The notes: generated by a model from the sequence alone, not told the origin. DNA of 64,000 nucleotides from Oscheius sp. JU75 (GCA_037178855.1 JASJZC010000004.1:5146001-5210000); one strand, 5' to 3'. Shown: positions 11,151 through 21,528, numbered from the stretch's first letter. Program-made: numbers and translations.

Positions 11151-12935
11151 CTAATACCGTCTTCTTCTGACAGTCTTCTTCTTGGGCTTGGGCGACTTGG
11201 CATGGTTGCGAGCAGTTTTCTCTCTGGACGAGAGTGGAGTCGATGTGAACATGGGACGCATCTGGAGACCGTCAGGAGACAGGCACATGGACTCGGCCGA
11301 AACAGGAAATAGAAGTATGTTGATAGAAAGATACTGACCAGGTTGTCTTGTTTCTGCTCAAGTTGCAGTTTCTTGGCTATAATAGCTTGGTTGAGAGCCG
11401 CGGACTTCAGTCGATCTGCTTCAAGCTTCTTCTTCTTCTCATACACGCGAGACTTTAAATCGTCAATCTCCGCCAGCCTAGCAGCCAACTTATTTTCGAG
11501 ACTCTCCCTGTAAGAGTCAGTGCGCTTCTTGAACTCGGTCTTCTCCTTTCTCACAGCCCGAATGGACTGCTCCAGCGACTGTACCTTCGTCGAGAGATCG
11601 TCGCCACCGGCGTCTCTGAGAGAAATCTGCTCGTGGAGGCATTCAATACGTCTCATCTCAAACCGGTACATTCCTACGAATTAATAGGCAACAGACCTCG
11701 GTGTTTGTGACTTGAAGCAAGTGAGTCATTTCCTCACGGCGCTTCGCAGCAGCGTCTCTATCAAATCGAAGATCAGCCAGCTCCTTAGCAACCTTTTCCG
11801 TTGCGGCGTTCTTGATCTGGGCGTTGGCAGTTTGAAGCTTTTCGAGCTGGTTCTTCATCTCAGCGAGCTTGGAGCGTTTGTCGGCGTTACGACTGCGAAG
11901 CTCCAACAGAGTGGCCGTCTGTTGCTTCTGAAATTCTTCATAAGTAACGCTGGAAGAGATGAAACTAACAATATGAGCCACATCGTTCTTGTACTGACTT
12001 TGCTTGGTCGCAGCAGCGAGTCTAGCCTTTGAGATCTCCAAACGAGTATCTTCGATTTGATCATGGATCGACTTTGCCTCTCTGGCAACCTCATCTCCCT
12101 CCTTCCTTTTAGCTGCGAGAGAAGCACGGGAGCGGTCACGTTCCTCCAAGGTTTTGGCATGCTCTTCCTTCACGATGGCAAGATTGCGAGCAGCGTCGTC
12201 GTATAGGCTGAAGGAGGCGTCACGCTCAAGAAGACGGTTGCTCAGCTCGCGGCGGGACTCAAGCGCTTTCGTGATATGCATGAAGAGACCCTGGAAATAT
12301 GTGATATAGTCGAGTACAACAGGCAAACAACCTGAATGTCGAACTCGGTAGTAGCTTCAACGACTTGTGCGATGATGTGATTCTTCAGGTGAGTAGCTTC
12401 TTCGAGAATGGGATTCATCTCGGCGGTGCTGTCGTAGACCAGCTCGTTCGCGTTGAAGAGTTTGTCGATGATGTTCGCGCGGTCCTTCAAGCCAGACACG
12501 AAAGCCACAGCACGTTCAGCAGCTAAAATTCATTTGAAAGTGACTGATAAGGCGACGTACAGATGGAGATTTCATTGGCATGCCGGAGAGTGCGAGCCTC
12601 AATAGCATGTAAATCTCCTACTACGGTATTGGCTCTAAAATCCCGATTGAACAATAAATGGTAGAGGAAAACAAACCTCTGAAACACTTGCGGGATCTGG
12701 TTCCAGTCCACCGCGAACTTGTTCAGCGCGGTTTCCGCCAGGCCGATTTCAGTCTCGATGGTTTTCAGATTCTGCTGATGATGCTGCTTTTGCTCCTGGG
12801 AGAAAGAAAATTACTAAGAACTGGGAAAGAGGTTACCTCCGACATTGGCGTTTCGGCCGGGCGCTTCTGCAGCAAGCTCGCTGAATTGTCGCTGTCCAAG
12901 GCACGGAGAAACTGTTTGATGTTGCTGGGGTCCAT
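11151..12935 (-). CDS. Long coiled-coil protein, function unknown
   Basis: Exons on the minus strand: 12935-12837, 12795-12677, 12634-12561, 12522-12332, 12290-11697, 11656-11339, then a last exon ending at 11151. The acceptor of the last exon is ambiguous: the splice ending CTCCAG before ATGCGTCCC, or an earlier GAG acceptor, are both in frame. The start is the ATG directly after TTTCAG (MDPSNIKQFLRALD). Nearly all of the roughly 470-500 residues are heptad-like and rich in Glu, Lys, Arg, Ala and Leu (KAEETHL/KEEHAKTLEERDRSR type). The C-terminus is basic and Ser/Pro-rich (KSPKPKKKTVRRRY). No catalytic domain is visible. A structural, cytoskeletal, kinetochore or sperm role is possible but cannot be chosen from sequence alone. 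Introns are 38-42 nt except perhaps the last. Confidence 0.8.
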
Positions 12936-13107
12936 CTGAAACGACCTTTTCAGCAATTCTCCATGGGAAAGGAAAAAATCAACAAAAAAGAATTACTCAG
13001 GGAAAGACTTTAGGGCAATCACGGCTTTTTCGGCCGTATATTCATTTCGTGACGAGACCTACAATAGTCCCGTCACAATTGGGGTTTACTGTAGCCAATC
13101 TGACGCG

Positions 13108-13280
13108 CTTTAAACATTTCTTAGTCAAAAGGTTTGGTAATAGCCTGCCAGACAGTCCCCTTCGTTTGAAATTTTAGCGCGCTTTTACGAATTTGTCCAA
13201 AATCGGGTTTTCTGACATAATTAACTCATTTTCAGAGAATCTAAAAATTTAATTGCATTCAGCGTGCGAAAAGAGCATGA
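13108..13280 (+). repeat. Left arm of an inverted repeat flanking the Helitron block
   Basis: This stretch reads as an imperfect reverse complement of 19140-19300. Shared segments include TTTGGTAATAG, CCCCCTTCGTTTGA, GCGCGCTTTTACGAATT, CAAAATCG-GTTTTC and ATTCAGCGTG, in the same order and with similar spacing. The arms lie about 6 kb apart and enclose the Helitron remnant and its direct repeats. Confidence 0.75.
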
Positions 13281-13317
13281 AAAATAGCAGATAATTGCAG
13301 AGATCTATTTTAAATTG

Positions 13318-13726
13318 TCCTCGCGTCTCTGTCTGTCTGTCTGAAGCCCTAATTGACAATTAGTGTGCACTATTTTGTGCGCACACTAATTGTTGGCAAG
13401 TCAAGTCAGTTTGGGAGATAGCTTCGTTGGGAGAACGTTGCTTCTGTCATGGTAGCTCGACTGGCGCGAAAAATGCGAACAGGATCAGATTATAACTGTC
13501 ATTGAGCTCCCCAGAGACGATAGCAATACTTGGACAGGGTTGAGAAATCGGAAAAATTGGTTCAAAGAGTGAAAGGGAAGTAGGTTTGAGGGATAGAAAG
13601 TGGAGTCAAAGAGTGGGAAGTGGGTTTCACTGATTAGAAATGGTCATTAGCAATCGTTTTTGCTGGGGAAAGGACAGGGTAGATATGCCTCAAGGTGCGC
13701 AACAAGTTAGGCTACCGCCCCGAAGG
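13318..13726 (+). repeat. Interspersed repeat, copy A (left of Helitron)
   Basis: Begins TCTGTCTGTCTGTCTGAAGCC and contains a 12-bp perfect hairpin, CAATTAGTGTGC / GCACACTAATTG, then CAAGTCAAGTCAG, GGGAGAACGTTGCTTCTGTCA, and ends AACAAGTTAGGCTACCGCCCC. It is nearly identical to copy B at 17946-18418 apart from a short internal deletion, so it forms a direct repeat on either side of the Helitron gene. Confidence 0.85.
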
Positions 13727-13873
13727 GTTTTGTTGGTTTGTTTGCAAGTCAAGCCAAATCGAGTTCGAATTCACTCAAGAAAGCAACAAGGTCAAGAACG
13801 CAATTTACTTTTGCAAATACTTTTGCAAAGACAAAGATTAGCTTGCGCTTTTGCTTCACCTTTAAGTTGCACA

Positions 13874-16800
13874 ATGGATCCGGACGAAAGAAGACGCCGT
13901 CAAAGAGAGCGATGAGGGCCGCGAGGCACCGAGCCAGCCAAGTACATGGACCAGGACAATCCATTGCAAGAACTATCACCGCCACGGACTCGATGGCAAA
14001 CTACGTCCCGCAGCAGCCGCCCTTCCCTGCTCCAATTATCCCCTTCCCTCATTCGACGATGTGGCCTCTTCCTTCTCCACAACTGACGATGATGCCTGTA
14101 CAACTCTTCCCTGCTCCACCATCAATGTTTGCCCATGCTCAACAGTTTCACATCCAGTCTCAGAACGAAAGACGGAATGAGCTGCAGCGCATTCGTCGAG
14201 CAAAGTAAGTCTTTTTATTTGAACAGCGCAAGCATGTTTTAGTTATACGGAAGAGCAAATTGAAAGGCGTAGAGAAGCCGATCTACTATACAGACAAGAA
14301 GTTCGATCTCGGGAAACAAATGAAGAGACAGCAAGGCGACGAGAGGCCGATGCTGTTCAACACCAGAATCAGAGAGCTCGAGAGACCTCGGAAGAGACTG
14401 CTCGAAGGCAAGAAGCCGATGCTGTTCAACACCAGAGTCAGAGAGCTCGAGAGACCTCGGAAGAGACTGCTCGAAGGCAAGAGGCCGATGCTGTTCAACA
14501 TCAGAATCAGAGAGCTCGAGAGACTTCGGAAGAGACAGAAGCCCGTAGACTATCAGATGCAGAGCGCCACCAACAGGCCTACAACCAGTTAGTTCCCCTC
14601 CTTTTTACAGTTATGGCTCAGAATGACCAATGCTGAAAGGTCGGAATTCAATGTTGCCAGAAGAGCGAGGAATGCTCTCGATAAGCCTCTCTATCGCATT
14701 GCCTTTACCTCCACAATCCCGCCTAAACATTACATCGGAGCCATGGATTCATATTGCACACAGTGTCACTCCAAATTCTTCCCAGGTTTGTATCCCAGAC
14801 TTTGATCAACTTTTTGTTTAAGGAGAGTTTGCCCGACAGAGGGACGGCACTTATAACATTTGTTGTGTCAATGGCATGATTCGGCTTCCGCTATTCCCTG
14901 ATTTTGACCGAGGATTGAGAGAACTCTACAAGGGCACCAATAACTCCTCCAAGAACTTTCTCGAGAATCTTCGATCCTACAACAATTCTCTAGCAGTAGC
15001 TTCTTTGAACTGCAAAGTAAGAACAGTATCAAACTTTTCGAGACTTTCGGCTCAGATTACACAGCCTCGAGGACCTGGAGTACAAGTTTTCCGAGTTCAC
15101 GGAGCAGTCACGAGAGCTGTGGGAAATGCTTTTCCACAGGATGGACAGTCACCAGTCTATGGCCAGCTTTACATCATCGATCCCGTGGAAGCAGGGAGCT
15201 TGCGATCTGGACATGTGGCAAATTCCAATTGCAATCCTCAGCTGATGGTGGCTCTTTCGCGCTTCATGAGTGCAAACTACATCCATGCGACCAACTACAG
15301 GATGTTGGAAGAAGTTTACGAAGCGGAGAGAGCGGCTGCAGAGCAAGAAGGCCGAGAATGTCCGGATGTCCGGCTCCTCTTCCATCTCGGACAAAACGTC
15401 GACAAGAGACGGTACAATCTTCCCATTACGAACGAAATTGCGGCTGTCTTTGTTTTGGATCTGGACGGAACCATTCCCGAATGCGAGTATTCTGTTAGAG
15501 CGAGGAACGCCAATGGCGGCCTACAAACTGTGAAAGCTTTCCAGAAGGTAAGATGTTTCATTTCTTTCTTTAAAATAATTTTCGTAGGGAATTGACTCCA
15601 TGTTGTACCCACTGTTCTTCTATAATCAGTCGGAAGGAAACATGTGGTTCAAGGAGAGACTGCTGTGTGTTCGTAATGGTCGTCAAAACAGGAAGTGTAC
15701 ATTGCTGATGTATATCCGCTATCATCTGATGCGTCGAGACACGATCTTCAATCCAATTCATTATGGCCGTCGCCTATTCAATCAATACATCGTCGACAAC
15801 TGGGTGTCAGAGGGCAGACTGGCATCGGAACAATCAGGGCCAACTTCGAGCCGAGAACTATCAGCAGCTTCAAGACGCTGTCTCTAGCGGAGACAACGGT
15901 AACATCGGAACAAGGATAGTTCTCGGGCAAACGTTTGTGAACTCGCCCAGATACATGCAGGCGGCATACAGAGTATATCAGCTTTTTTCTTCTCAAACTT
16001 TCTTTTAGGATTCGATGGCAATTGTCACACGATTTGGGAAGCCCGACCTCTTCATCACAATGACTTCGAACCCGAAATGGCGGGAAATATCGGAAAATTT
16101 GCTCCCTGGCCAAACAGCCCAAGATGCTCCAGATTTGGTCGCTCGAGTCTTCAGAATGAAGCACAAGGCGCTTCTAGCCGATATCAAAGAACACTGGATT
16201 CTCGGCAAAACAACAGCTTGGGTCTCAGTAACGGAGTTCCAAAAGAGGGGTTTGCCGCATGCCCACATGCTGTTCACAATGGCCACGGAGGACAAGCCGA
16301 ACACGGTCGATCTTGGTAAGTATAACAACTTTTTCTCTCCCAGAAACTGTTCTATCAGTTGACGCCATTATCTCTTCTGAACTACCACTGTGTGCCGATG
16401 CAAATGATCCCATGTATCCAGTTTTCGAAGCTGTCAGCAGCCATATGTTTCACAGAAGATGCAGTCCAACATCGCCCTGCTGGGATCGTGAGAAAAACAT
16501 CTGTACCAAGAAATTCCCGAAGCCCTGGATCGAGGCTACTACGATACCTGAAGATGGATTCGTCAAGACGATGCGACGGAATAACGGAGCCATGGCCCGA
16601 ATCATCGACGTACGAGGCAACTCCACAGTATGTCTCTGTTTCTGATTTTACTGCTCTCTTTCAGATATACGACAACCGAGACGTTGTCGCCTACTGCAAA
16701 TACCTGTCTGTGAAATATGACTGCCATCTCAACGTGGAGATGTGCGTCATGGTAACCGCCTGCCGCTACATCTTCAAGTACGTGTTCAAGGGCAACGACA

Positions 16801-17948
16801 GGGCAGAGCTGCACGTGGAAGTCGTCGACGAGATCAAAGAGTTCATCGATGGGAGATACATTTGTCCGCCGGAAGGAATGCATCGCATCCTTGAGTTTCC
16901 GATCCAGGAAAAATCCCACTCTGTCGTCGTATTGGCTGTGAGTACTGTTCTGTTCCAAAAATGATGTCTCTAGATTCATCTGCCTAAGCAACAAAGTGTT
17001 GTATTCAATCGCAACAGAGCCGACGCCGCTCTACAGTGCCTGAAGAACAGCACTCTCATGGCCTACTTCAACGTTTGTGCAGAATGGGAAGAAAAAGAGG
17101 CAAGAGGAGAGGATCTGGGTCCAGTTGATCCGAGAACCGTCTACTACAATGAGATGCCGGAGCACTTTACATACGAGAACAATGACGTAAGAACGCCTCT
17201 GTTATTCTTTCAAGTCAATTTTAGACGTTCATCTTGAATGCACGCAGTTGCAAAAGCTGCTGGAAGACGAAGAGAGCTTCAAACTCTAACATCGGCAGAG
17301 TCATGATGGCCTCACCGCGCGAAGTGGAACGATACGCTCTTCGGCTTCTTCTATTCCATGTCAAAGGAGCCACGAAGTTTGAAGACTTGCGACAGGTCCA
17401 AGGAGTCCTTCACGCAACTTTCTCGGATGCTGCCAAGTCAATGGGACTTTTGAATTCGACCGGCCATCTGATGGCATCAATGACCGAAGCTACTACCAGT
17501 GGAACCGCCTGCCAAATTCGATCCTTCTTTGCCTCTCTTCTCATGTTCGTAGAGGGAATTTCGTCGCGAGACGCCCAGCAGGTCTGGAACAGCTTCAAGG
17601 CTGATCTTGCTGGAGACTTTTTTCACCGTAGTGAGTTTTTTGCTCAAACCCTTTGAAAAACATTGTTCAGCACAAGATCTCAATCGCTCCTTCAACCTGG
17701 CCTACTACGCTATCAAAGACCAATGCGTTTCTTTGCGTCTCGAAGACTTCATTCCTTCTCCTCCCGGTCCTAGAGCAACAATCCTCATGCTAGATTCGGT
17801 CGACCATCAGGCCGAGTTGAATCGCATGCTCCCTCTGCTTCGTGCTAACCCTGAACAGTCGAATGCAATCGACCGCATCTTCAACGGGGTCGTGAAGCTG
17901 GCGTTTGTTGACGGTCCCGGAGGTACAGGAAAGACATTCCTCGTCTGA
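13874..17948 (+). pseudogene. Truncated Helitron Rep/helicase gene
   Basis: Rolling-circle transposon protein interrupted by several introns of about 40-45 nt (e.g. 15548-15588). An N-terminal charged repeat region (14230-14590) is followed by zinc-knuckle-like CTQCHSKFF and CC pairs. The Helitron_like_N region comes next (LITMTSNPKWREI) with the HUH motif in RGLPHAHML, and the tyrosine helix CRYIFKYVFKG. The Pif1-type helicase begins NPEQSNAIDRIFNG and stops right after Walker A (DGPGGTGKTFLV), so helicase motifs II-VI are absent. Two frameshifts are visible: near 13911, where the paralogue near 32.1 kb has one extra base, and near 15815-15830, where QYIVDNWVS and WHRNNQGQLRAENYQ lie in different frames. 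It is non-autonomous and decayed. Confidence 0.9.
14343..14550 (+). repeat. Three tandem 69-bp coding repeats in the Helitron N-terminus
   Basis: Three copies of a 69-bp (23-codon) unit begin at about 14343, 14412 and 14481. In the Helitron frame each reads as EADAVQHQNQRARETSEETARRQ with one or two changes. The same DNA is also open in another frame, which gives a misleading repeat protein. The fourth, degenerate unit ends in EARRLSDAERHQQAYNQ. The charged helical repeat resembles the variable N-terminus of other Helitron Rep proteins. Confidence 0.85.
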
Positions 17949-18418
17949 AGCCAATATTGCCAATTAGTGTGCACTATTTTGTGCGCACGCTAATTGTTTG
18001 CAAGTCAAGTCAGTTCGGGAGATACCTTCTTTGGGAGAACGTTGCTTCTGTCATGGTAGCTCGACTGTCGCGGGAAATGCGAACAGGGCGAAGTGAGAGA
18101 GAAGGACCAGGACAGGCTGACAGAAGGGATTAGAAACCGGGCAAAATTCAAAGGTATCAGAGGATATAACTGTCATTGAGCTCCCCAGAGACGATAGCAA
18201 TACTTGGACAGGGTTGAGAAATCGGAAAAATTGGTTCAAAGAGTGAAAGGGAAGTAGGTTTGAGGGATAGAAAGTGGAGTCAAAGAGTGGGAAGTGGGTT
18301 TCACTGATTAGAAATGGTCATTAGCAGTCGTTTTTGCTGGGGAAAGGACAAGGTAGATATGCCTCAAGGTGCGCAACAAGTTAGGCTACCGCCCCGAAGG
18401 GGCGGCGGCCTAACTTGT
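17946..18418 (+). repeat. Interspersed repeat, copy B (right of Helitron)
   Basis: Starts at GTCTGAAGCC immediately after the Walker A codons, so the Helitron coding sequence is cut at this junction. It carries the same hairpin (CAATTAGTGTGC...; one arm has a base change, GCACGCTAATTG) and the same internal sequence as copy A. It ends in a strong GC-rich palindrome. Confidence 0.85.
18376..18418. repeat. 43-nt GC-rich terminal palindrome
   Basis: ACAAGTTAGGC...CGCCCC, a GAA loop, then GGGGCG...GCCTAACTTGT fold into one near-perfect hairpin with a 3-nt loop and a 3-nt internal mismatch. Related half-sites recur at about 18676, 18797 and 19038 (CCCCnAAGGGGCG). Its position at a repeat end suggests a transposon terminus, comparable in principle to the 3' hairpin of Helitrons; no clear CTRR end was assigned. 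Confidence 0.7.
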
Positions 18419-18425
18419 CTATTTT

Positions 18426-19075
18426 AAATTGTTCTCGCGTCTCTGTCTGTCTGTCTGAAGCCAATATTGCCAATTAGTGTGCACTATTTTGTGCGCACAC
18501 TAATTGTTTGCAAGTCAAGTCAGTTCGAGAGATACCTTCTTTGGGAGAACGTTGCTTCTGTCACGGTACCCCGATTGGAGGGAATGCGGACAGGTTGAAG
18601 TGGGGGGAAAGGGTCACGACAGTTGGACAGAAGAAAGTAGAAATCGAGCACTTTTGGAAGGATGATTACTGGCATTGAGCCCCAAGGGGCGTTAGCATCA
18701 CTTGGACAGGGAGTTGGGTCGAGGAATGGGAAATGGGCAAAAAAAAGTAGGTATCGAGCAGTTTTGGAAGAATCGGATTATTACTGGCATCGAGCCCCAG
18801 GGGGCGTTAGCATTACTTGTTCTGTAAAACTTTGCTATGCGCCTAATTACTGTGTTTTGTAGCAGAATTCTATTACTAGAAATTTCTTCGTTGGGAGTTT
18901 GTTTCGTTGTTGCTTCTGTCACGGTACCTCGATTAGATTGAATGCGGACAGGTTGGAGTGAGAGGAAAGGGTCACGAACGTTGGACAGAAGGAAATAGAA
19001 ATCGAGCAGTTTTGGAAGGATTAATTAGTGGCATTGGGCCCCGAAGGGGCGTAGCCTAACTTGTAGTAGAAAATT
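18426..19075 (+). repeat. Interspersed repeat, copies C and D (divergent)
   Basis: Copy C (18426 to about 18830) repeats the TCTGTCTGTCTGAAGCC start and the perfect CAATTAGTGTGC / GCACACTAATTG hairpin, but then diverges and contains two internal copies of TACTGGCATnGAGCCCC. Copy D (about 18890-19075) has only the TTGCTTCTGTCACGGTACCtCGATT region onward and ends GGGGCGTAGCCTAACTTGT. No coding potential is visible. Confidence 0.75.
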
Positions 19076-19139
19076 TGTAAGTTGGAATAACAAAGGTAAA
19101 GCTCCCAGATTTCGATATCTTTTTCACATTCAATGGGCT

Positions 19140-19300
19140 ATTTTACACGCTGAATTTAATGAACATAGTTAGTATTTCTGTAAAAGAGGGAATCGAGTCG
19201 GAAAACACGATTTTGACCGAATTCGTAAAAGCGCGCCAAAAACTCAAACGAAGGGGGATTCCTGCCGAACTATTACCAAATGTTTTTGACTGAAAGGCAG
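19140..19300 (-). repeat. Right arm of the inverted repeat flanking the Helitron block
   Basis: Imperfect reverse complement of 13108-13280, running from ACACGCTGAATTTAATG through AATTCGTAAAAGCGCGCCAAAA and CAAACGAAGGGGGATT to CTATTACCAAA. Many substitutions imply an old insertion. Confidence 0.75.
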
Positions 19301-19489
19301 AAAATTTTGTAGGATTGTTGCCAGCCAGGCCATACTATCGTCCATTGTAAACACATAAATACCTTAGGGAGTTAGTTTGCTGCGTTCGCAGAAGAAAGTC
19401 GCTTCCTTCCGCGTCTCTAATTGAAGACAGTAGACTACTCTCGCCCATCTGTAGCCTGGACAACCTGGTGGCGCTACATGTCCGAATTG

Positions 19490-19823
19490 CTCCGTCTAAG
19501 GATCGGATCGCTGAATTGCCGAACGCTACGAACAGAACAGTCTTGCTGAGCTGAACGATGCTCTACACGACGTCGACTTTGATGTGATTGCTCTAAGCGA
19601 GGTCAAAAGAAGAGGACGAAGAAGCCAAATCGTGCAATCGACAGGACATCTGCTGCTACATGACGGTCAGACCGCATTCATCGTGAACAGAAGATGGTCT
19701 TCATGCGACGATTTTGCAACAAGATGTGGCGAGAACTGGGTACAGATGGCTAAGGTGGATCCCGACAACTTCAGACAGCAAAATGCGACATATCGAAATG
19801 ATATGATAATCGTAAATAAATAA
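19490..19823 (+). pseudogene. Non-LTR retrotransposon remnant (endonuclease N-terminus)
   Basis: RIGSLNCRTLRTEQ followed, after a one-base frameshift near 19546, by LAELNDALHDVDFDVIALSE is the start of an APE-type endonuclease domain as found in RTE/CR1-like LINEs (Asn and Glu of the active site present). After about 40 residues the frame passes into CDDFATRCGENWVQMAKVD, which resembles the extreme C-terminus of such elements, and ends in a (TAAA)n tail at about 19811-19829. The reverse transcriptase is missing, so this looks like an internally deleted copy. Confidence 0.7.
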
Positions 19824-19904
19824 ATAAATACCTTAGATTGCAAACCGCTCAAATTTATTAGAAATATTACAGCGAATAACATGTATCTTTTAGTTCGTTC
19901 CACT

Positions 19905-20315
19905 CTACAGTCCAGCAGAGCCAGATACAGTTGTTCCTCTGGGCTGGCCAGAGACTCCGAAAGAGAAATCGGCAGCACACGTGTCGATCTTAAGTGTCTT
20001 TCTTCCCAAGCTACCAAGAATTTCGTTGACGAGTTGCAGGACATAGCAGACAGTCCTGAGCAGCTCCTTCACGAGTGTGATAAGCTGAAACATCTTGTAT
20101 TGGCCGAACTAATGAATTAGTTTTACCACCGGCTCAAGGTCTTCTGTCAGAAGCTTGCCAAGAAGCTCGATAATGGAGACCAGCTTCTCACCAATCTTTC
20201 CCATGATGTCGCCGACAATTACGGAAATCCCTCCAGCTCCTCCGGAAGAAGAACCAGTGGTTTGAGCGGCAACAATAGCCACGAGGGCGGCAAGAGCAAG
20301 GAGCTTGAAGGCCAT
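19905..20315 (-). CDS. Small secreted hydrophobic protein
   Basis: Exon 1 20315-20127 and exon 2 20084-19905 are separated by a 42-nt intron (GTAAAA...TTTCAG), giving about 122 residues. The start is MAFKLLALAALVAIVAAQ, a clear signal peptide, with cleavage probably after VAAQ or nearby. The mature part is Gly/Ser-rich and then a run of amphipathic hydrophobic helices (IGEKLVSIIELLGKLL, LITLVKELLRTVCYVLQLVNEIL). The end is Gly/Ser-rich with two Cys. Reading through the intron gives a stop (KLIH*), which supports splicing. The signal peptide is closely related to that of the divergent gene starting at 20974. No known family recognised; a secreted lipid-binding, surfactant or defence role is only speculation. 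Confidence 0.72.
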
Positions 20316-20973
20316 CTTTGTTTCCGAGAGACTCGAATGGTTCTCCCTGCCCCAATTGGACTCTTTTGTACTGTCACTGTTTTTCATACCAGCTTAGTTT
20401 TCGAATAAGTAATATCGTTCGAGACTACTGGAATTGTTAGGTCAACAAGTTTAGCATACTGCGCTCGAAGTGATCAATGTACAGACTCTGGGGAACGAAC
20501 TCCCTGACTATGTGAGGACTCTTAGAAGAGATGACGACTGTTACCCACAACAGGTCAGAGACAAGAGTTGATGTCTCCCATACCGACGATAAGGGAAGAT
20601 GGGTCATATTCAGAAAGAACAAGCTCAACAAGAGGCTAGAGGAGTTTAGTCGGAAGCAGTTTGTAATACCCTCCAAGGTTGGCTTGGGCTGGACTATGCC
20701 TTTTCACTACCTGCCTAGAGAGATACCTGAATCTGAAGTCTGTTTAAAATCCTGTTTCTTCAAATTGGTCATGAAAAACCTCTTTACAGAACCATGGCAG
20801 AACAGTTCAGACTGTCCAGCACCAGAGTACAGATTACCATTACCATTCTGTTTGTCAAATTCTTTGTCAGTTGGTAAAACTGATCACTGAACCGAAAAAA
20901 CACTGACTTTCAATGAGAACGAGACCGCATAAAAGACCCCCTTTGACCGGAGAGGACATCTGGAAAGCCTGCA
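20316..20973. promoter_or_regulatory. Shared region between the divergent secreted genes
   Basis: The two secreted-protein genes start 658 bp apart and point away from each other. CATAAAAGACC at about 20928 is a TATA-like element 45 bp before the plus-strand ATG. A 119-codon open frame at 20531-20890 has no recognisable domain and I do not call it a gene. Confidence 0.45.
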
Positions 20974-21528
20974 ATGGCGTTCAAGCTGCTTGCTATAGCT
21001 GTCCTCGTCGCCACCTTGGCTATTGGAGCCAATGCTCAGTTTGGTCTTCTAGGTCTCGGAGGATCCGGAGGCGGCCTTGGAGGAGTCCTTGGCTCAGTTA
21101 CCGGTCTCCTGAAGCCAATTCTCAACCCCATTCTTGGCGGAGATTTGCTCGGAGGTGTCCTCCTCGGACCTAAAGGACTTTTGATGTCTCTTCTAGAGGG
21201 GGATTTGCTCAACGCTGTATTGGGAGACCAGGGAATCTTGAAGATCCTTATACCCATTTCTAACATTGTCGTGGATCTGCTGGACACTGTTCAAGACATC
21301 AGCCAAAAAGTGAAGAATCCAGCAGTAAGTTACTTTAAGAGCACCCAGGACAAGGTCCAATTGCAGATAGAAGCCATTCTGGATCAAGTGGCCGATATTC
21401 TGAAGCAAGTTGTGCAACTTGTTGTTGAACTTATTCAGGAGCTCCTTGGCCAAGTTCTAATCGTCGTCCTCAGTGGAGGAGCTGGATCCAGCGGAGTTCC
21501 TTCTGTCGCCTCGACTGTGGCCCGATAA
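20974..21528 (+). CDS. Secreted Gly/Leu-rich hydrophobic protein
   Basis: Signal peptide MAFKLLAIAVLVATLAIGANA, then a Gly-Leu-rich segment (LLGLGGSGGGLGGVLGSV), then long amphipathic helices rich in Leu, Ile, Val and Gln (IEAILDQVADILKQVVQLVV). The uninterrupted frame gives 184 residues. However 21325-21366 is a 42-nt in-frame stretch with perfect splice ends (GTAAGT...TTGCAG) and the normal intron size for this genome, so the mature mRNA more likely encodes about 170 residues. The signal peptide resembles that of the minus-strand neighbour, suggesting a diverged tandem family. Function unknown; the composition suggests an extracellular amphipathic protein. Confidence 0.8.
   Translation: MAFKLLAIAVLVATLAIGANAQFGLLGLGGSGGGLGGVLGSVTGLLKPILNPILGGDLLGGVLLGPKGLLMSLLEGDLLNAVLGDQGILKILIPISNIVVDLLDTVQDISQKVKNPAVSYFKSTQDKVQLQIEAILDQVADILKQVVQLVVELIQELLGQVLIVVLSGGAGSSGVPSVASTVAR

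Noticed and set aside
14260-14592. A 110-codon frame with three 23-residue repeats starting MKGVEKPIYY.
   Set aside because: It is the wrong frame of the Helitron N-terminal repeat; the adjacent frame gives the expected charged RETSEETARRQEAD repeats and splices to the Helitron body.
13300-18440. The direct repeats as LTRs of a retrotransposon.
   Set aside because: No gag, protease, reverse transcriptase or integrase lies between them; the enclosed gene is a Helitron, and the repeats occur in extra copies with hairpins rather than TG...CA ends.
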